A stretch of 64,000 bases of DNA from Adiantum capillus-veneris (Eukaryota; Streptophyta; Polypodiopsida; Polypodiales; Pteridaceae): assembly GCA_014529385.2 (NCBI GenBank), contig CM043957.1:71507003-71571002 (forward strand). Reading direction: 5' to 3'. Position numbers and translations under genes: made by a program. Positions 37,077-47,879 of the stretch are shown here, in pieces. Within the stretch, counting starts at the first letter, position 1; each line of letters starts with the position of its first letter. A model generated the notes under the pieces. The model ran no database searches, was not told the DNA's origin, and saw nothing but the letters and a program-made list of their open reading frames with translations.

Positions 37077-37957
37077 TTGGATGAACCAAGAGAAGAGCCT
37101 AGACCAGCTTACATTGCAAATGACCTAACAGAAGAAGAAGAAAAGCTTTTGCTGAGCTTGTTAAAGGAATACCGGGATATCTTTGCTTGGTCTTACAAGG
37201 ATCTCAAGGGTGTTGATCGAAAAATCGGTCAACATACTATACCCATGACAGATGATGCAAAACCAAGTAGACAGAGACCATACACGTATAACGAAACATT
37301 TGCCAGGAAGATCAAAGAAGAGATTGAAAAACTAAAGGAAGTTGAATTCATTTATGAAATTGAACACATTGATTGGGTGTCTCCAATTGTGGTAGTACCT
37401 AAGAAGAATGGAAAATTACGAGTGTGCGTTAATCTCAAAAAAGTGAATGCAGGTACCATTAGAGACAACTTTCCTCTTCCAATAACTGAGCATGTTTTAG
37501 AACGAGTGGCAAGAAAAGAATCTTACAGCTTCCTAGATGGCTTTTCGGGATACAATCAACTTTTGGTTGACCCAAAAGATCAGCATAAAACTGCTTTTGC
37601 AACAGAATGGGGTATATTTGCCTATCGGGTTATGCCGTTTGGGTTAACTAATGCTCCAGCCACATTTCAGAGATTAATGAGCCATGATTTCAAATAGTAT
37701 CTTCGGAAATTCTTGGAAGTATACATGGATGATTTATGCGTACATTCATCAATCCGAGCTGATCATTTTGAACATCTCAAACATGTGTTCGAGAAATGTA
37801 GACTTTACAGGATTTGCTTAAACCCTGAAAAGTGCACATTCATGGGAAGACAAGGGAAAATCCTTGGACATATAGTGTCTAAACATGGCATAGCTACCGA
37901 TATTGAAAAGATTCATGTCATTGCTGAATTGCCTAGACAACAACAGTCAAAGGGATA
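37077..37957 (+). pseudogene. E2 reverse transcriptase
   Basis: EYRDIFAWSYKDLKGVD, QHTIPM, WVSPIVVVPKKNGKLRVCVN, FPLPITEHVLERV, SFLDGFSGYNQL, EWGIFAYRVMPFGLTNAPAT and the catalytic YMDD at 37722-37733 are all in one frame. One TAG (37695) separates the two open parts. A small indel near 37940 shifts the frame before the connection domain. Nearly complete gypsy RT. Confidence 0.93.
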
Positions 37958-38533
37958 CAAGCCTTCATGGGACATTGTGGATATTATCGACGGTTCATCT
38001 ACATGTATGCTATAATTGCAAAACCCATGTACAGCTTGATTACGCACTTTGAATGGACCGAGGCATGTGAAGAATCCTTCATGAAGCTTAAGCAAGCTTT
38101 CACCTCAGCTCCAATATTGAAAGCACCCGTTTGGGATAAGTTGTTCCACGTACATGTAGATGCTTCAAACTTTGCTATTGGTTGTATACTAGCGCAACCA
38201 GGAGATGGGAAAATTAACTTTCCTATTTCTTATGCTAGCTAACAATTAAATATGGCAGAAAAGAACTACACCACCACTGAAAGAGAAGGACTAGGAATGA
38301 TCTATGCCGTTAAAAAGTATAGACATTACCTATTGGCCAACAAGTTTGTGTTCTTTGTGGACCACCAAACTTTGTTATATTTGGTCAACAAGCCACGCAG
38401 CACAGGAAGAATAGTGAGATGGTTCATCATTCTTCTCGAATTTTATTTCACTGTGGTTATAAAAAAAGACACTACACATCAACGAGCACATCATTTGTCC
38501 AGGATCTTTTCAGGGGAATCACCTCAAGGGTAG
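37958..38533 (+). pseudogene. E2 RNase H domain
   Basis: MGHCGYYRRFIYMY (connection), FEWTEACEESFMKLKQAF, VHVDASNFAIGCILAQP (first Asp), KNYTTTEREGLGMIYAVKKY (Glu), VDHQTLLYLVNKP (Asp). The terminal motif reads QRAHHLSRI; the last catalytic position is usually Asp, so one residue seems changed. A TAA at 38240 and a frameshift near 38460 break it. Confidence 0.88.
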
Positions 38534-38559
38534 ATGATGATCTACCAGATGCCTATTTT

Positions 38560-38960
38560 TTCTCCGTGGAAATGATACCTAGATGGTCTGAAAAAATTGT
38601 GTCATTGATGACAATAGCTCAAGTGGATTCACCACTTCCTATCACATTTGATTTAATCGAGCAATCGGCTATGTATCAATTACTAGCTGGGAGGTTATAT
38701 AAAAGGAATCAAGACAGGATATTGTTTTTATGCATTAACCTTGAAGAAAAGGATCAGTACCTAAGTCAAGCACATGTTACCATAGTAGGACTTCACTTTG
38801 CGGAAGACCAAACTATGCAACGAATCTTAAGACTTGGAGTATTTTGGCCGACTATGAGAAGAGATGTTAGATCTTTTGTAAAAGATTGCCCTCGGTGTCA
38901 AAAACAACCACCGATTCCTCATGTAACATTGTTTCAAATGTCACCTATTCCGAAGTGGAG
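38560..38960 (+). pseudogene. E2 integrase zinc-binding module, copy 1
   Basis: LYKRNQDRILFLCINLEEKD, then QAHVTIVGLHF (H-x6-H), GVFWPTMRRDV and DCPRCQKQ (C-x2-C): a complete H2C2 zinc-binding domain. About 90 codons later a second module of the same family begins, so the two form a tandem pair joined by a segment with PIPKWSNYLVTYFSKRTFP, also found in E1 (LEWSQYIVDFLEKQTFP). Confidence 0.85.
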
Positions 38961-39035
38961 TAACTATTTGGTTACTTACTTTTCGAAGCGAACATTTCCT
39001 GCGAATATGAGTAACGCCGTCAAAGAGCAATTGAA

Positions 39036-39600
39036 ATGGAAGAAAGAGACTATTCTCTCATTTGGAACCAATTGTATCAGAGAGGTAAAGATCAACATTT
39101 GCGTCTTTGTGCAAATGAAAACGAGTATATTCTGATTATAGAACAAGCACATACTGGATTAGCTGGAGGTCACTTTTCTAGTGAGACCACCTCAAGAGCA
39201 ATCTTGATGGCAGGCATATGGTGGCCAACACTTTTTGCAGATGCCAAAGAATATGTTCGAAGGTGTGATGCTTCTCAACACGAGTAGACAGCATGCCCTT
39301 AAGACCAATGATGGGGGCTAGAGCCTTCGCAAAATGGGGTATAGATTTTGTTGGACCGATACAGCCACCTGCTTATAGAACCCAAGCTCAATATATCTAC
39401 GTACTATTTGACCAAGTGGGCCGAGGCTAAAGCAACGCAAAAGAATGATGCCAGAACCACTGATGCATTCTTATATGAGTATGTATTCGTAAGGTATGGA
39501 CGCCAATAGGGATTGTCAGTGATCGGGGAACTCATTTCTTCAACGAGGTAATAGAGTATTTTCTTAATGAGTTTATGGTTATCTATAACAAATCTGCTCC
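39036..39600 (+). pseudogene. E2 integrase zinc-binding module 2 and DDE core
   Basis: Second module: LYQRGKDQHLRLCANENE, QAHTGLAGGHF, GIWWPTL and RRCDAS, where E1 keeps RRCESC, so the last Cys is lost in E2. After the stop at 39285 the core continues in shifted frames: WGIDFVGPI (first Asp), IVSDRGTHFFNEV (second Asp) and FLNEF (Glu region). Frameshifts occur near 39400 and 39600. Confidence 0.85.
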
Positions 39601-40196
39601 CTCCCTATCACCCACAAGCTAACGGACAAGCTGAGCATACGAATAAAATTCTTAGCTCAGTACTGACCAAAGTGGTTAGTTCAGGAAGGAAAGACTCGGA
39701 AATGAATCTCCGTGCCGCTCTATGGGCTTATCGAGTTTCATTCAAAACAGCTTTAAATGCCACACCCTTTAACCTTGTTTATGGTCTTGATGTCATACTG
39801 TCAATAGAAATTATATTGCCGACATTAAGGGTAGCACAGACTCTCAAGTGGACTGGACATGAATTGTCAGAAATACTTGAAGATTTGGAAAAGCTAGACA
39901 AGCAAAGGCTAACTGCTGTAGCTCATGTCTATGTACAAAAGAGGAAACCAAAACAGTTTTTTGATTCCCACTTAATCACCAAAATTTTCAAGAAAGGGAA
40001 CTTAGTTCTAGTCTATTCCCTTAAGCAACACATTCCCAAGTTTAAGAAAAAGGGAAATGGACCATTTACCATTGAAGATGTATCTCCAAGTGGAGCAGTA
40101 AAATTGTCAACCCTAGATGGTGAACCAATGGCTAATTGGATTAGTGGATGTCGTTTAAAGAAATACAATTTGCCACTAACCAATGAATTACTATAG
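39567..40196 (+). pseudogene. E2 integrase core end and C-terminal domain
   Basis: A 209-codon open stretch: YHPQANGQAEHTNK in part, LRAALWAYRVSFKTALNATP, NLVYGLDVILS, PTLRVAQ, then KKGNLVLVYSLKQ and GPFTIEDVSPSGAVKLSTL, which form the C-terminal barrel. It ends WISGCRLKKYNLP. No chromodomain follows. Confidence 0.88.
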
Positions 40197-40222
40197 AGAA
40201 TGCATGCAGCCAAACAAGGAAG

Positions 40223-41484
40223 ATGAAGCGACAGCCGGTTATTGATGACGCCCAAGAGGAAGCTAGACTTCGGGTGCTCAAACGTAAAGCTGCTCTCAAG
40301 AATCAACAGATATCGATTCCCATCAACACTTTGGAACTAGATGATCGACAATGGGAATTACCTAAAGATGCAGTTTCAACAGATGATGACGATTGGTTAG
40401 ATGGAATGGATCTCCGCATCAAAGTACAGCTCAACAATCATAGCACCAATGCTTTGGTAGACACAGGATCTAGAGTGAATGCAGTCACTTACTCCACATA
40501 CAAGAAGGCAACAAGTCAAGCATTGACCATAGGAATAACGACAATCAAAGGATGCAACAAGAATCCAACTCCAACATTGGGAGTAGTCAACTTGAACGTG
40601 GTAGTACATGGATGCTCATGTCCGCATCAGTTTGTATGCTTGCCAGATGAACACATGAACGAGACGATGAGTCTTGGAATTCCTTGGATGCGTACTTACA
40701 AAGCAGTACCAAATTGGGATATGAATCAGCTAAAGCTATCACTTAAAGGAGGGCAACTCATTGTTCCTATTGCACCAAGCAAAGAGGAATGGAAAAGATG
40801 CAATCAGAAGACCAATCCACGAAGCAAATCTTCTCCATCTCCTCAACAAACAAATGCTACATGTAGCATGCAAGGAGTCAGGCAAATTTGGGTACCAAAA
40901 GCACAACTTGTGGATAAACCAAATCAGATCTGGGTGCCTAAAATTTCACCAAAGAAACAGAAGACGGTTCCAAGGATTCGAGCACAGAATCGAGCATCTA
41001 TAAACAAAGAACCTAACATGAAAAAGTTTGGAAGAAAAAGGAGCACTTATCTTCTCCACACAACGCGAAATCAATCAAACAGTGGCGAGTTAAGTCGCAA
41101 CAGGCTCTCAAACACCATGCACCAAGCAGACCGAGCTACCAATGGCGAGAAAAAGCTCGACAACCGTCTAACGTGCTCCCAAAAGCTCAAGCAATCAGCG
41201 TGCTTAAACACCCTAATGGTACTATCAAACAGAGAGCACAAAGGCTACAAGATCTGCTCTTTGGAAGACATCAAGAGCAAACCTCGGCATCGGAAACCCT
41301 TGAGTTATATACTCAAGACCCAGCTCTTGCACATCATATTGAGTTGGATTGCATTGATCTTCATGTCATGGTAGAGCCAATCACGGCTATGCATAGACAC
41401 AATTGTTCAACCCATGCACGCAGTCGTCCCGGAGAACGCCATTTAAGAGGGGTGGAAGGGTACTATCAAATACTAAGTAATTAA
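40223..41484 (+). pseudogene. E2 post-integrase retropepsin-like domain with IWVPK repeats
   Basis: A 383-codon open frame directly after integrase. After a basic start it shows DLRIKVQLNNHSTNALVDTG (Asp codon 40460-40462), SRVNAVTYSTYKK, a hydrophobic strand and MSLGIPWMRTYKAVPNWDMN, matching the Asp-Thr-Gly and LGxPW layout of retropepsins. Two IWVPK motifs follow (Trp codons 40889 and 40931). The last third is basic and frameshifts near 41200 into a tail ending at 41484. E1 and E3 have the same domain at the same place. Role unknown. Confidence 0.75.
41447..41462 (+). promoter_or_regulatory. Internal polypurine tract of E2
   Basis: AAGAGGGGTGGAAGGG lies at the end of the post-integrase ORF, in the same place as tracts in E1 and E3. 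Confidence 0.45.
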
Positions 41485-42902
41485 GGGTAATGTTTGGAGA
41501 GGAAGGGAAAAGTTTCATGTTAATGTGTGATTTTTTTGCAAAATTACCTAATAATGCCCGTATAATTCATCAACAAGGAAAAGTTCACTGATAATATCTT
41601 CCCGATGAGTGTAAATAGTGTATATACTATCAGAAAATCATCAAATATAGTTCTTTTTTGGGTATTTTTCATCATTTTTGTTGAAAAGGAGGCTTAAAAA
41701 TGGAGAAATCCAACAAAAAACAATAAAGTTGTGTTTTTCAAGGGATTTTCTTAATTATTGGGTTTTCAATTTATTTTTTAGAGCATTTTTCTATTTTCTT
41801 TTATTTTTTCAAATAGGAGGTCAAAAATTAATAATAAATAGCAGGGAAGCTCGGATGGAAAAGTGGAAGACATGATGGTGATCAGAAAGACAAGGCGGAC
41901 AAGCACAAAAATTTTCAACAAAAGCAGAAGATGGAAGCGGGAAGCCCAAATTAGGCAGTCATGCCTACTTTTGCAAAATTCTTGCAGAATGAGCTACAGG
42001 AATTCGATTTTGAAAGTTCTTGAGCCTAACATAGATTTCATGGTCCAATAGGACTAACGAGGGAATCTGAGAAAATTTGGTTCGGGAAGTCGGGGTGTAG
42101 ATAGCCAGCGTAGGCTAAAAAACCACCTCATTTCCACTTGGAGCCTTTGCAAAGAGAGCATTTCAGCTTCTTTCGCGCGTCATTTCCAGAGCCCATAGTT
42201 GACCTTTTTCAGCGTCGTCTCACACGAGACATGAGGGGTAAGTTCTTTACTCATCAATGATCCATTTTGTACGGCCGCGGTAGCTAGTCTAAAGCCCTAG
42301 GAAAAACCCTAGAAACCGAGCAGTGCACAAAGACCTACGACCTAAAAGTGACCATAGCGGCCTGCCAGCTTGACCAAATCGGATGGGATTTGAACCATAG
42401 CATGCCCTAACATAATAGAACCATTCCATACCATCAGATGATCATTCGGCTGGGGTCAAGGGGGTCCTCAGTAGAGAATTAGGGTTTTTTGGGAAAGGCC
42501 AAAATTCCGACCTGACTCCACAAATGGCTTGCTAATGAGGTTCATATACAATGTATATGATTGGTTTGGAGAAATCCATCAAGTAAAGCCCTCGAAAAGC
42601 GGAAAACGGCTTGAAGGTTACAAAGCGTCAAATTCGACATACGAGGCCAAACTGACTCCAAATGAGCCAAAATTGAACAGGTAGCTTCACGACGAGGTTA
42701 CGAACAAGTCCAAAGCCTCAAAGTTGACCGACCAACCCAACAGACAGAGTAATCACACAAAAATGGTGCTTTCAGAGTCGACAGAGCACAAAGTGATGCC
42801 GGCATGACCAAACTTGACCAAATTCAATTTAGGACTTGTAGTAGGTGTATGAAACATGTTTAGGTCAAAATTTATTTGAAATGCAAAGTTTTTGTCATTG
42901 TT
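41485..42902 (+). promoter_or_regulatory. E2 spacer with putative promoter and 5' splice site
   Basis: Non-coding. 41870-42245 aligns with E1 7380-7720 by eye (GAGCCTAA, the GACATGAG end). GAGGGGTAAGTTC at 42233-42245 is a strong 5' splice-site-like sequence. The TATA seen in E1 is not kept here. 42246-42902 shows no gene. Confidence 0.4.
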
Positions 42903-43502
42903 GTAAATAATCGCGATTATTTACTTTTGCAACATTTTTGCTTGGAAATTGTCAATTCAACTCACCTATCATGCATACACACCTATTACATGCCAAAAAT
43001 CAACTATGAGCTAAAATGACCACCCTTTACTTGCAAAACTGCCAAAAAACGCAAAGAAGTCTATGCAAGCAAAAATTTGGGTTATGAACAATTTTTTTTG
43101 ATCCAAATCACCTCATAATTCATACCCAAGCTCTATGCCATGCTTAGAACCAGTCTATGCCAAAAAATGTCAATTTTGGAAGAAAAGTTAATAATCGCGA
43201 TTATTTACTTTTTGGCCAAAATGGGGCAATTTGGATATTTTGTCATCATACATCCAAAGAGCATGTTGAGATAAGCCCACTAGCCAATTTTGAGTCAATT
43301 TGGATGTCAAAATCTCAAATCTTTTTTATATCTACTGTTTCAGTGACCTAAACCCAAAATATGGTACCATTTTCACCCTGTACATCCAAATGAGCCCATA
43401 TTTCCCTCAGAGCATGTAATTGGCACATACTTCAAGCATATAAAGCCAAGTTTGCAAAAAAGTTGAAATTTTTCCCAGTTGTAAATAATCGCGATTATTT
43501 AC
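42903..43502. repeat. E2 spacer array: three palindromes with ~285-bp period
   Basis: The same TAAATAATCGCGATTATTTA palindrome as in the leader, at 42903, 43187 and 43481 (spacings 284 and 294). The first and third are perfect over 22 bp including flanking G/C. The intervening DNA shares phrases with the leader units, for example AAGCCCACTAGCCAATTTTG. Confidence 0.93.
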
Positions 43503-43682
43503 TTTGGTTGCAAATTCTTGTTTTGACCATACAGTTTTGTTCCTTGCATGATTTTATGCATCTTTGCTTGTTCAAAAATTGATTTGAAGCAATTTGGACG
43601 AGATTATCAGCATTTCAGTCTAAATGGACATTCCGGAGAAAAATCTGACAACTCTGCTAACTTTGCACTCTATTCACTGAAC

Positions 43683-43690
43683 AGGAGCAA
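43683..43690 (+). promoter_or_regulatory. Putative 3' splice site before the aORF
   Basis: A pyrimidine-containing stretch ends TTCACTGAACAG, followed by GAGCA and the aORF ATG. E1 has CCCGAG-GATCA-ATG at the same spacing. Paired with the donor near 42238 it would remove the palindrome array as an intron. Confidence 0.4.
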
Positions 43691-44675
43691 TGCAAGCCGC
43701 GGAGAAGGCCAAGAAGAAGTTAAACCAAAAGGAGAAACTGCAAGAACTGCCCCCGTATCAATTGGACCCCCAGTCGGTCAAAGCTGCAAAAGCATCCTAC
43801 CTTTCTAAAGAACAGTTGGAAGAACACCATACCACGATCTTCACTGGCAGGTTTAAGAGTGAAGAAGGGCATCCGGTAGAGTTGGAGCTCTTGCCTAAAG
43901 AGGTCTATGATGTAGCTGCAAAGCCAAAAACCAAAGAGATTTCTTGGCGAAAAGGCCACCAAGGTACATGACACCAAATCACGCTGTGGCCACCACTTTT
44001 ACACAAGTTCTGAAGTCAACCACCAGACAACCTGTGGACCACGCACAATATGTGTTGACAACATTGAAGGCCATCAAGAAGGAGGGGAAGATAACATACT
44101 TGGGCGCGCCGGAAGTATTGACCAGAATAGCCTATCATGCCATCGGCATGGCCGACAACCTACCGCCTGCCCCGGATCAGAACACGTGGATCTTGCCAGC
44201 TCAACCCTCTCCAAGATCTACAAGATCATGTAAAAGATCATTTAAATCAGATGATGAATTAGATGATAGCTCATCAGAGCGGCACAGCAGTGAAAGCTCT
44301 GATAACGAAGAAAAAAGAGCTAGAAGGGAAGAGATGAAGAGGAAAGTTGTGGCTGCCCACCAAGAGGAGCCATTGCAGAAACAAGCAAGATTTGAAAGAG
44401 AAAAATAGGTATCAACGCACTAGGCAAGCACAGGGAAAAGACCTAGAAAAGTGGGTACCCACCGGCTTGAAAGGACTTCGAACGAAACATCATTCAAGGA
44501 AAGAGACCGAGGATCCTAAGGATCATTTAGAAAGAATGTATCAAGAGGCAGAAGCCTTAAAGTTGACAGAGGCAGAAGAAGCGGCCAAGAAAGATGAGGA
44601 AAAGCAGCAACTCGAGAGCAAGGCCAGGCATCTCCCCGACCTACCTCACCACCGCCGGAACAACAGGACCAGTCC
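43690..44675 (+). pseudogene. E2 aORF, N-terminal part
   Basis: Starts MQAAEKAKKKLNQKEKL, then IFTGRFKSEEGHPVELE, matching E1. About 330 bp present in E1 (10860-11215) is missing after SWRKG (43950); the sequence resumes at YMTPNHAVATTFTQVLK. A Ser-rich acidic stretch (SDDELDDSSSERHSSESSDN, near 44240-44300) follows, then KWVPTGLKG, where E1 has YWVPDPAKV. Frame changes occur near 43955, 44400 and 44630. Confidence 0.65.
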
Positions 44676-45812
44676 ATGCCAACTCCACCATCATCACCGC
44701 CAAGCCAAGAAACCAATGAAGACACCGAGACTGACAAGGAAAGAGATTCTGAATTCACCCACCAAACGGAAGCTACACAGCAAGCTGACCACGCCGAACA
44801 ACATGAAGACAAGGAAGCTGAACCAGAACCAGAGCAGACAACCGAGGAAACTCACAAGCCGGCGGATAAAACTGATAAAGAGCAAGATACACGAAAAGAG
44901 CAAACCACTACACATGAGGAACAAACCAAGACCGAGAAGGCAGAAAGGCCTGCAATCATGGAAACGAAAAGGGTTGAGACCACAACAGTAATTTCCACTC
45001 AGCCAACAACTGCCGAGGTTTTAAAACATCAGTATGTCCAAGGAAAAGCAACCATCTCTATAGAAACACCCGCAATAACAACACAGCAAGAAGCAACACA
45101 AGAGGCTGTCGACACATCTCAACTTGCAAGACAAGAGGAGTGGCAGTCCAATGATGAAGTCATTCTACAGGTAAACGAGTATGCAAGGCAGATGCAAATC
45201 ATGACGAAGAAACTCCGCTCAGCAGCCTTTAACCACAGTACTAAAGCCAAAGAATTAGAAATGGTCATCGATGCTCTTCAAGGCGAGCTCGACGACAGAA
45301 TGGTTACAATCACTAATCTCCAAAGACAGGTACAAGAACTCAAAACAGAGGCGGAACAGCATCAAATAGCACGAGATAAACAACAGAAGGAAATGGAGGA
45401 GCTAGGTGACCTCGTGACTAAGTTATCTGATGCCTGCAAAGTGAAAGATGAGCAGCTGACAAAAGTGACAAATGAACTTCTTACCACCTCTCTGTCAACT
45501 CAGAAGATTCAAGTACAATTAGATGTAGCAAACGCATCTCTGCAGTATTCTGAACAAAGAATTAATGATCATGCCACTTTCTTGTGGCAATTAAGAGAAA
45601 ATCTAGCGATGGCCTCGATCAAGGGAACAGATGAAGTGTACAAGGCTCTTGAAAATAAAAACAGAGATTTAGAACTCGAGTTGAAGCTGGAACAGTCACA
45701 ACGCAGAGACGTGGCACTCATGCGGGTCCAAAGAGAGGAGGAGCTCCTTAAGGAAATTGCAGAATTGAAAAGAATGAATCAACTCCTCAAAGTGGGAAAG
45801 CCAGATATATAG
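44676..45812 (+). pseudogene. E2 aORF, acidic and coiled-coil part
   Basis: A 378-codon open frame. The first 150 residues are rich in Thr, Glu and Gln (TETDKERDSEFTHQTEATQQ). From about residue 160 a long coiled coil runs to the end: ELEMVIDALQGELDDRMV, ITNLQRQVQELKTEAEQHQ, KEMEELGDLVTKLSD, LELELKLEQSQRRD and EELLKEIAELKRMNQLL. It probably mediates dimer or oligomer formation. TAG at 45810 interrupts the join to the C-terminal domain, in the same frame. Confidence 0.75.
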
Positions 45813-46919
45813 GAAGAGGCAGGCATTTCAAAGCCGCCCCAAGTGGAAATCCCCTCGGTCTCATTTGCTAAATTCGAGACATAGTCTACCGAAGAGCCGA
45901 GTGGTGGAGAAGATTTTCAGGTCCAAATCACAGAGGAAGACACAGTGCCAATGGTCCAGCTGTCAAAGGCTGAAGAAGATGCACTGAAGGAGAAGACCGC
46001 CTTAGAGGTAGATGAGCAGTGGAAGGTAGCTATGGATTGGGAGTTGAGAGTTTTACACTCTGTCAACGTCACTCAACTCACTCCCAATCAAATCAATGCT
46101 CAATGGCACCAACAATCCCTGCCATACCCTCTCATTAAGGTAGAACTCTTACAGGTAAAGGAAAGATTATACAAGGATATGCAAGAAGATGGCGCAGATC
46201 AAGACCACCGGAAGTGGAGCCTGAGCTGGTTGAACAAGAATCCAAGATATTTGATTCTGTTCACAAGAGCACCTGCGGCCATACAAAAAGATCCCACATT
46301 TTGTCCGGTACTGCGAGTAAGGACGTGGCAAGCACACAAAGCACTGCAGAAGAAGAGGCCAACATGGATAAATTTTCCTAGGCTGCCAGCTCCAGAGAGA
46401 GGCCAAGCAATAGAAGAATACATGGTGAAAACCCTAACGGGCGCCATGACATTCTTCAAAAGTCTGCCAGATCTCTCCTGTGCCATGTTATATAAAATCT
46501 GTCGGATGCTACTCACATGCATACAAGTCTTCAATGATCCTGAGCAGACAGGAACCCCATGGCTCTCATTTTTGGAAGGAAACAAAGGCCTCTGCTATGA
46601 TCTAAGTGGGCAACCCTCAGAAGAAGTTCTTTATGGATTTTATGCCCGATGCATGTTTCTGCCCTCGCACAATATGCTAGCTTTTGAGGAGGCATTTTAC
46701 ACTGGCTTCTTCACCTGGCGAATGAAGATATTTGCGCTGGTGATAAGCAACCTCACAGCAAGATTTGTAGGATACTCGGCAGTGGAACTAAAAAACAGAG
46801 TCACCATGCAATTTTTGCAAGTGCCAGACTAAGAACGCAAAATCAGATACGAAAAGGCACTGGAAGCACTGAAGGACCACCTCGCCCGCCGTCAACCTGA
46901 AGATTACTTCAGCCCATAA
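45813..46919 (+). pseudogene. E2 aORF, conserved C-terminal domain
   Basis: Same frame as the coiled coil. A 295-codon stretch carries MDWELRVLHSVNV, LPYPLIKVELLQVKE, NKNPRYLILFTRAP, FCPVLRVRTWQAHKAL, KTLTGAMTFFKSLPDLSCAM, FLEGNKGLCYDLSGQPSEE and MLAFEEAFYTGFF. The TAA at 46830 looks like a late mutation, since 28 further codons end QPEDYFSP-stop, matching the end seen in the inverted copy at 30088-30257. Two stops lie between 45810 and 45890. No membrane segment; unknown family. Confidence 0.72.
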
Positions 46920-46946
46920 AGTTGTGTCAAGGGATGACACAAGTGA

Positions 46947-46958
46947 GGAGGGGGAGAA
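46947..46958 (+). promoter_or_regulatory. E2 3' polypurine tract
   Basis: GGAGGGGGAGAA directly before the LTR-opening TG. Confidence 0.8.
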
Positions 46959-47875
46959 TGTAAGCAGTAAGCGCGGACACCATTTTTTCGAAGTTCTCCT
47001 TGTAAATCAATTATTATTCTGATAAATTGGGAATATTGTAACTCCTATTTTCTTGGTAAACTTTGTAATTAATGAGCAGGGGCTACAAGCTTCCAGATTG
47101 TATCAGCCAGTCAATTTCCAACTTTCGTAGAACTCCAGATTATTACTTTTGACCACCCAAAAACCTTGGCTAAGATATAAAAGCCAATTTTTGTAAGTTT
47201 TATACAAGTTTTTGGATAAGAGATACACAGCGTGAGCTAACGGCGCTCACTTCTCTCCTTCTCGTGCTTCCTACTCCCTCTCCGGTTGTTACATTGAAAA
47301 TGCGTTTATTGCATTGCAACCGCAGGTAAGAGCTCTACGCATTGACGTACGCCATTCACAGTATTTCGTAGCTTTTGGCGTCGCCGACCCGCGGCTTAAT
47401 TTCATCATAACTAGGAATCTACACTTTTAAAACGAAAACAAAGCATAGGCGGGGTATTCGAGCATCATTGCTAAGCAGTTAGATGCATTCTGGGTCGAAA
47501 ATGACTAGGTCAAATATCCACTCTTGTTAATAATAGCGAATTTGGAACTTGACCTAAAGTGGGGTTTGAGGCCATAGGCGTGTGTGCTTAGGTCTTATAA
47601 ACTTGTCCTAGAAGTGTCGTTACGTTTGGATGTCATTTGATGTTGTAACGGATGTAATTTGCTTGCCGATGAGCGATTGGCTTTTGGTGATTTCAGTCAC
47701 TTGAGTGCAGCCTCAGTTAGATGCGAGTTGTTAGTTGTTTTTCGAGAGATTGACAACCTCTTGTAGCTTCTATGCACTAGTCGAGTCAGCTTCATCCCAT
47801 GGTTTGACAAATTAATCGTGGTTCTCACTAATACTGCAATAAGATAGGATAGTGAGGTTAGACATGCATCCCACA
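46959..47875 (+). repeat. E2 3' LTR, 917 bp
   Basis: Opens TGTAAGCAG and ends GCATCCCACA, the latter identical to the stub before the primer site at 30268. A TATA box (TATAAAA, 47176-47182) is followed about 120 bp later by GCAACCGCAG/GTAAGAG (47316-47332), a good 5' splice site. It aligns throughout with the inverted LTR 29247-30087. Confidence 0.85.
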
Positions 47876-47879
47876 CTTT

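Larger units (their letters stand above)
30258..47875 (+). mobile_element. E2: Ty3/gypsy retrotransposon with duplicated integrase zinc module, second protease-like domain and aORF
   Basis: Order: 11-bp 5' LTR stub, primer site, leader with palindrome array, gag, retropepsin, RT, RNase H, integrase with two zinc modules, post-integrase retropepsin-like domain, spacer with palindrome array, aORF, polypurine tract, 917-bp 3' LTR. Gag and most of pol share one frame interrupted by a few stops, with about six frameshifts overall. No chromodomain. Non-chromoviral (Tat/Athila-like) by the tRNA-Asp-type primer site and layout; lineage not established. Confidence 0.9.

Noticed and set aside
43690-46919. 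aORF as an envelope gene
   Set aside because: Position fits, but there is no signal peptide or membrane segment in E1 or E2, and a long coiled coil with basic and acidic stretches suggests a soluble protein.
47370-47390. TTTTGGCGTCGCCGACC in the E2 3' LTR as a primer site
   Set aside because: The LTR homology with the inverted copy continues for about 490 bp beyond it, and the true primer site is at 30271.
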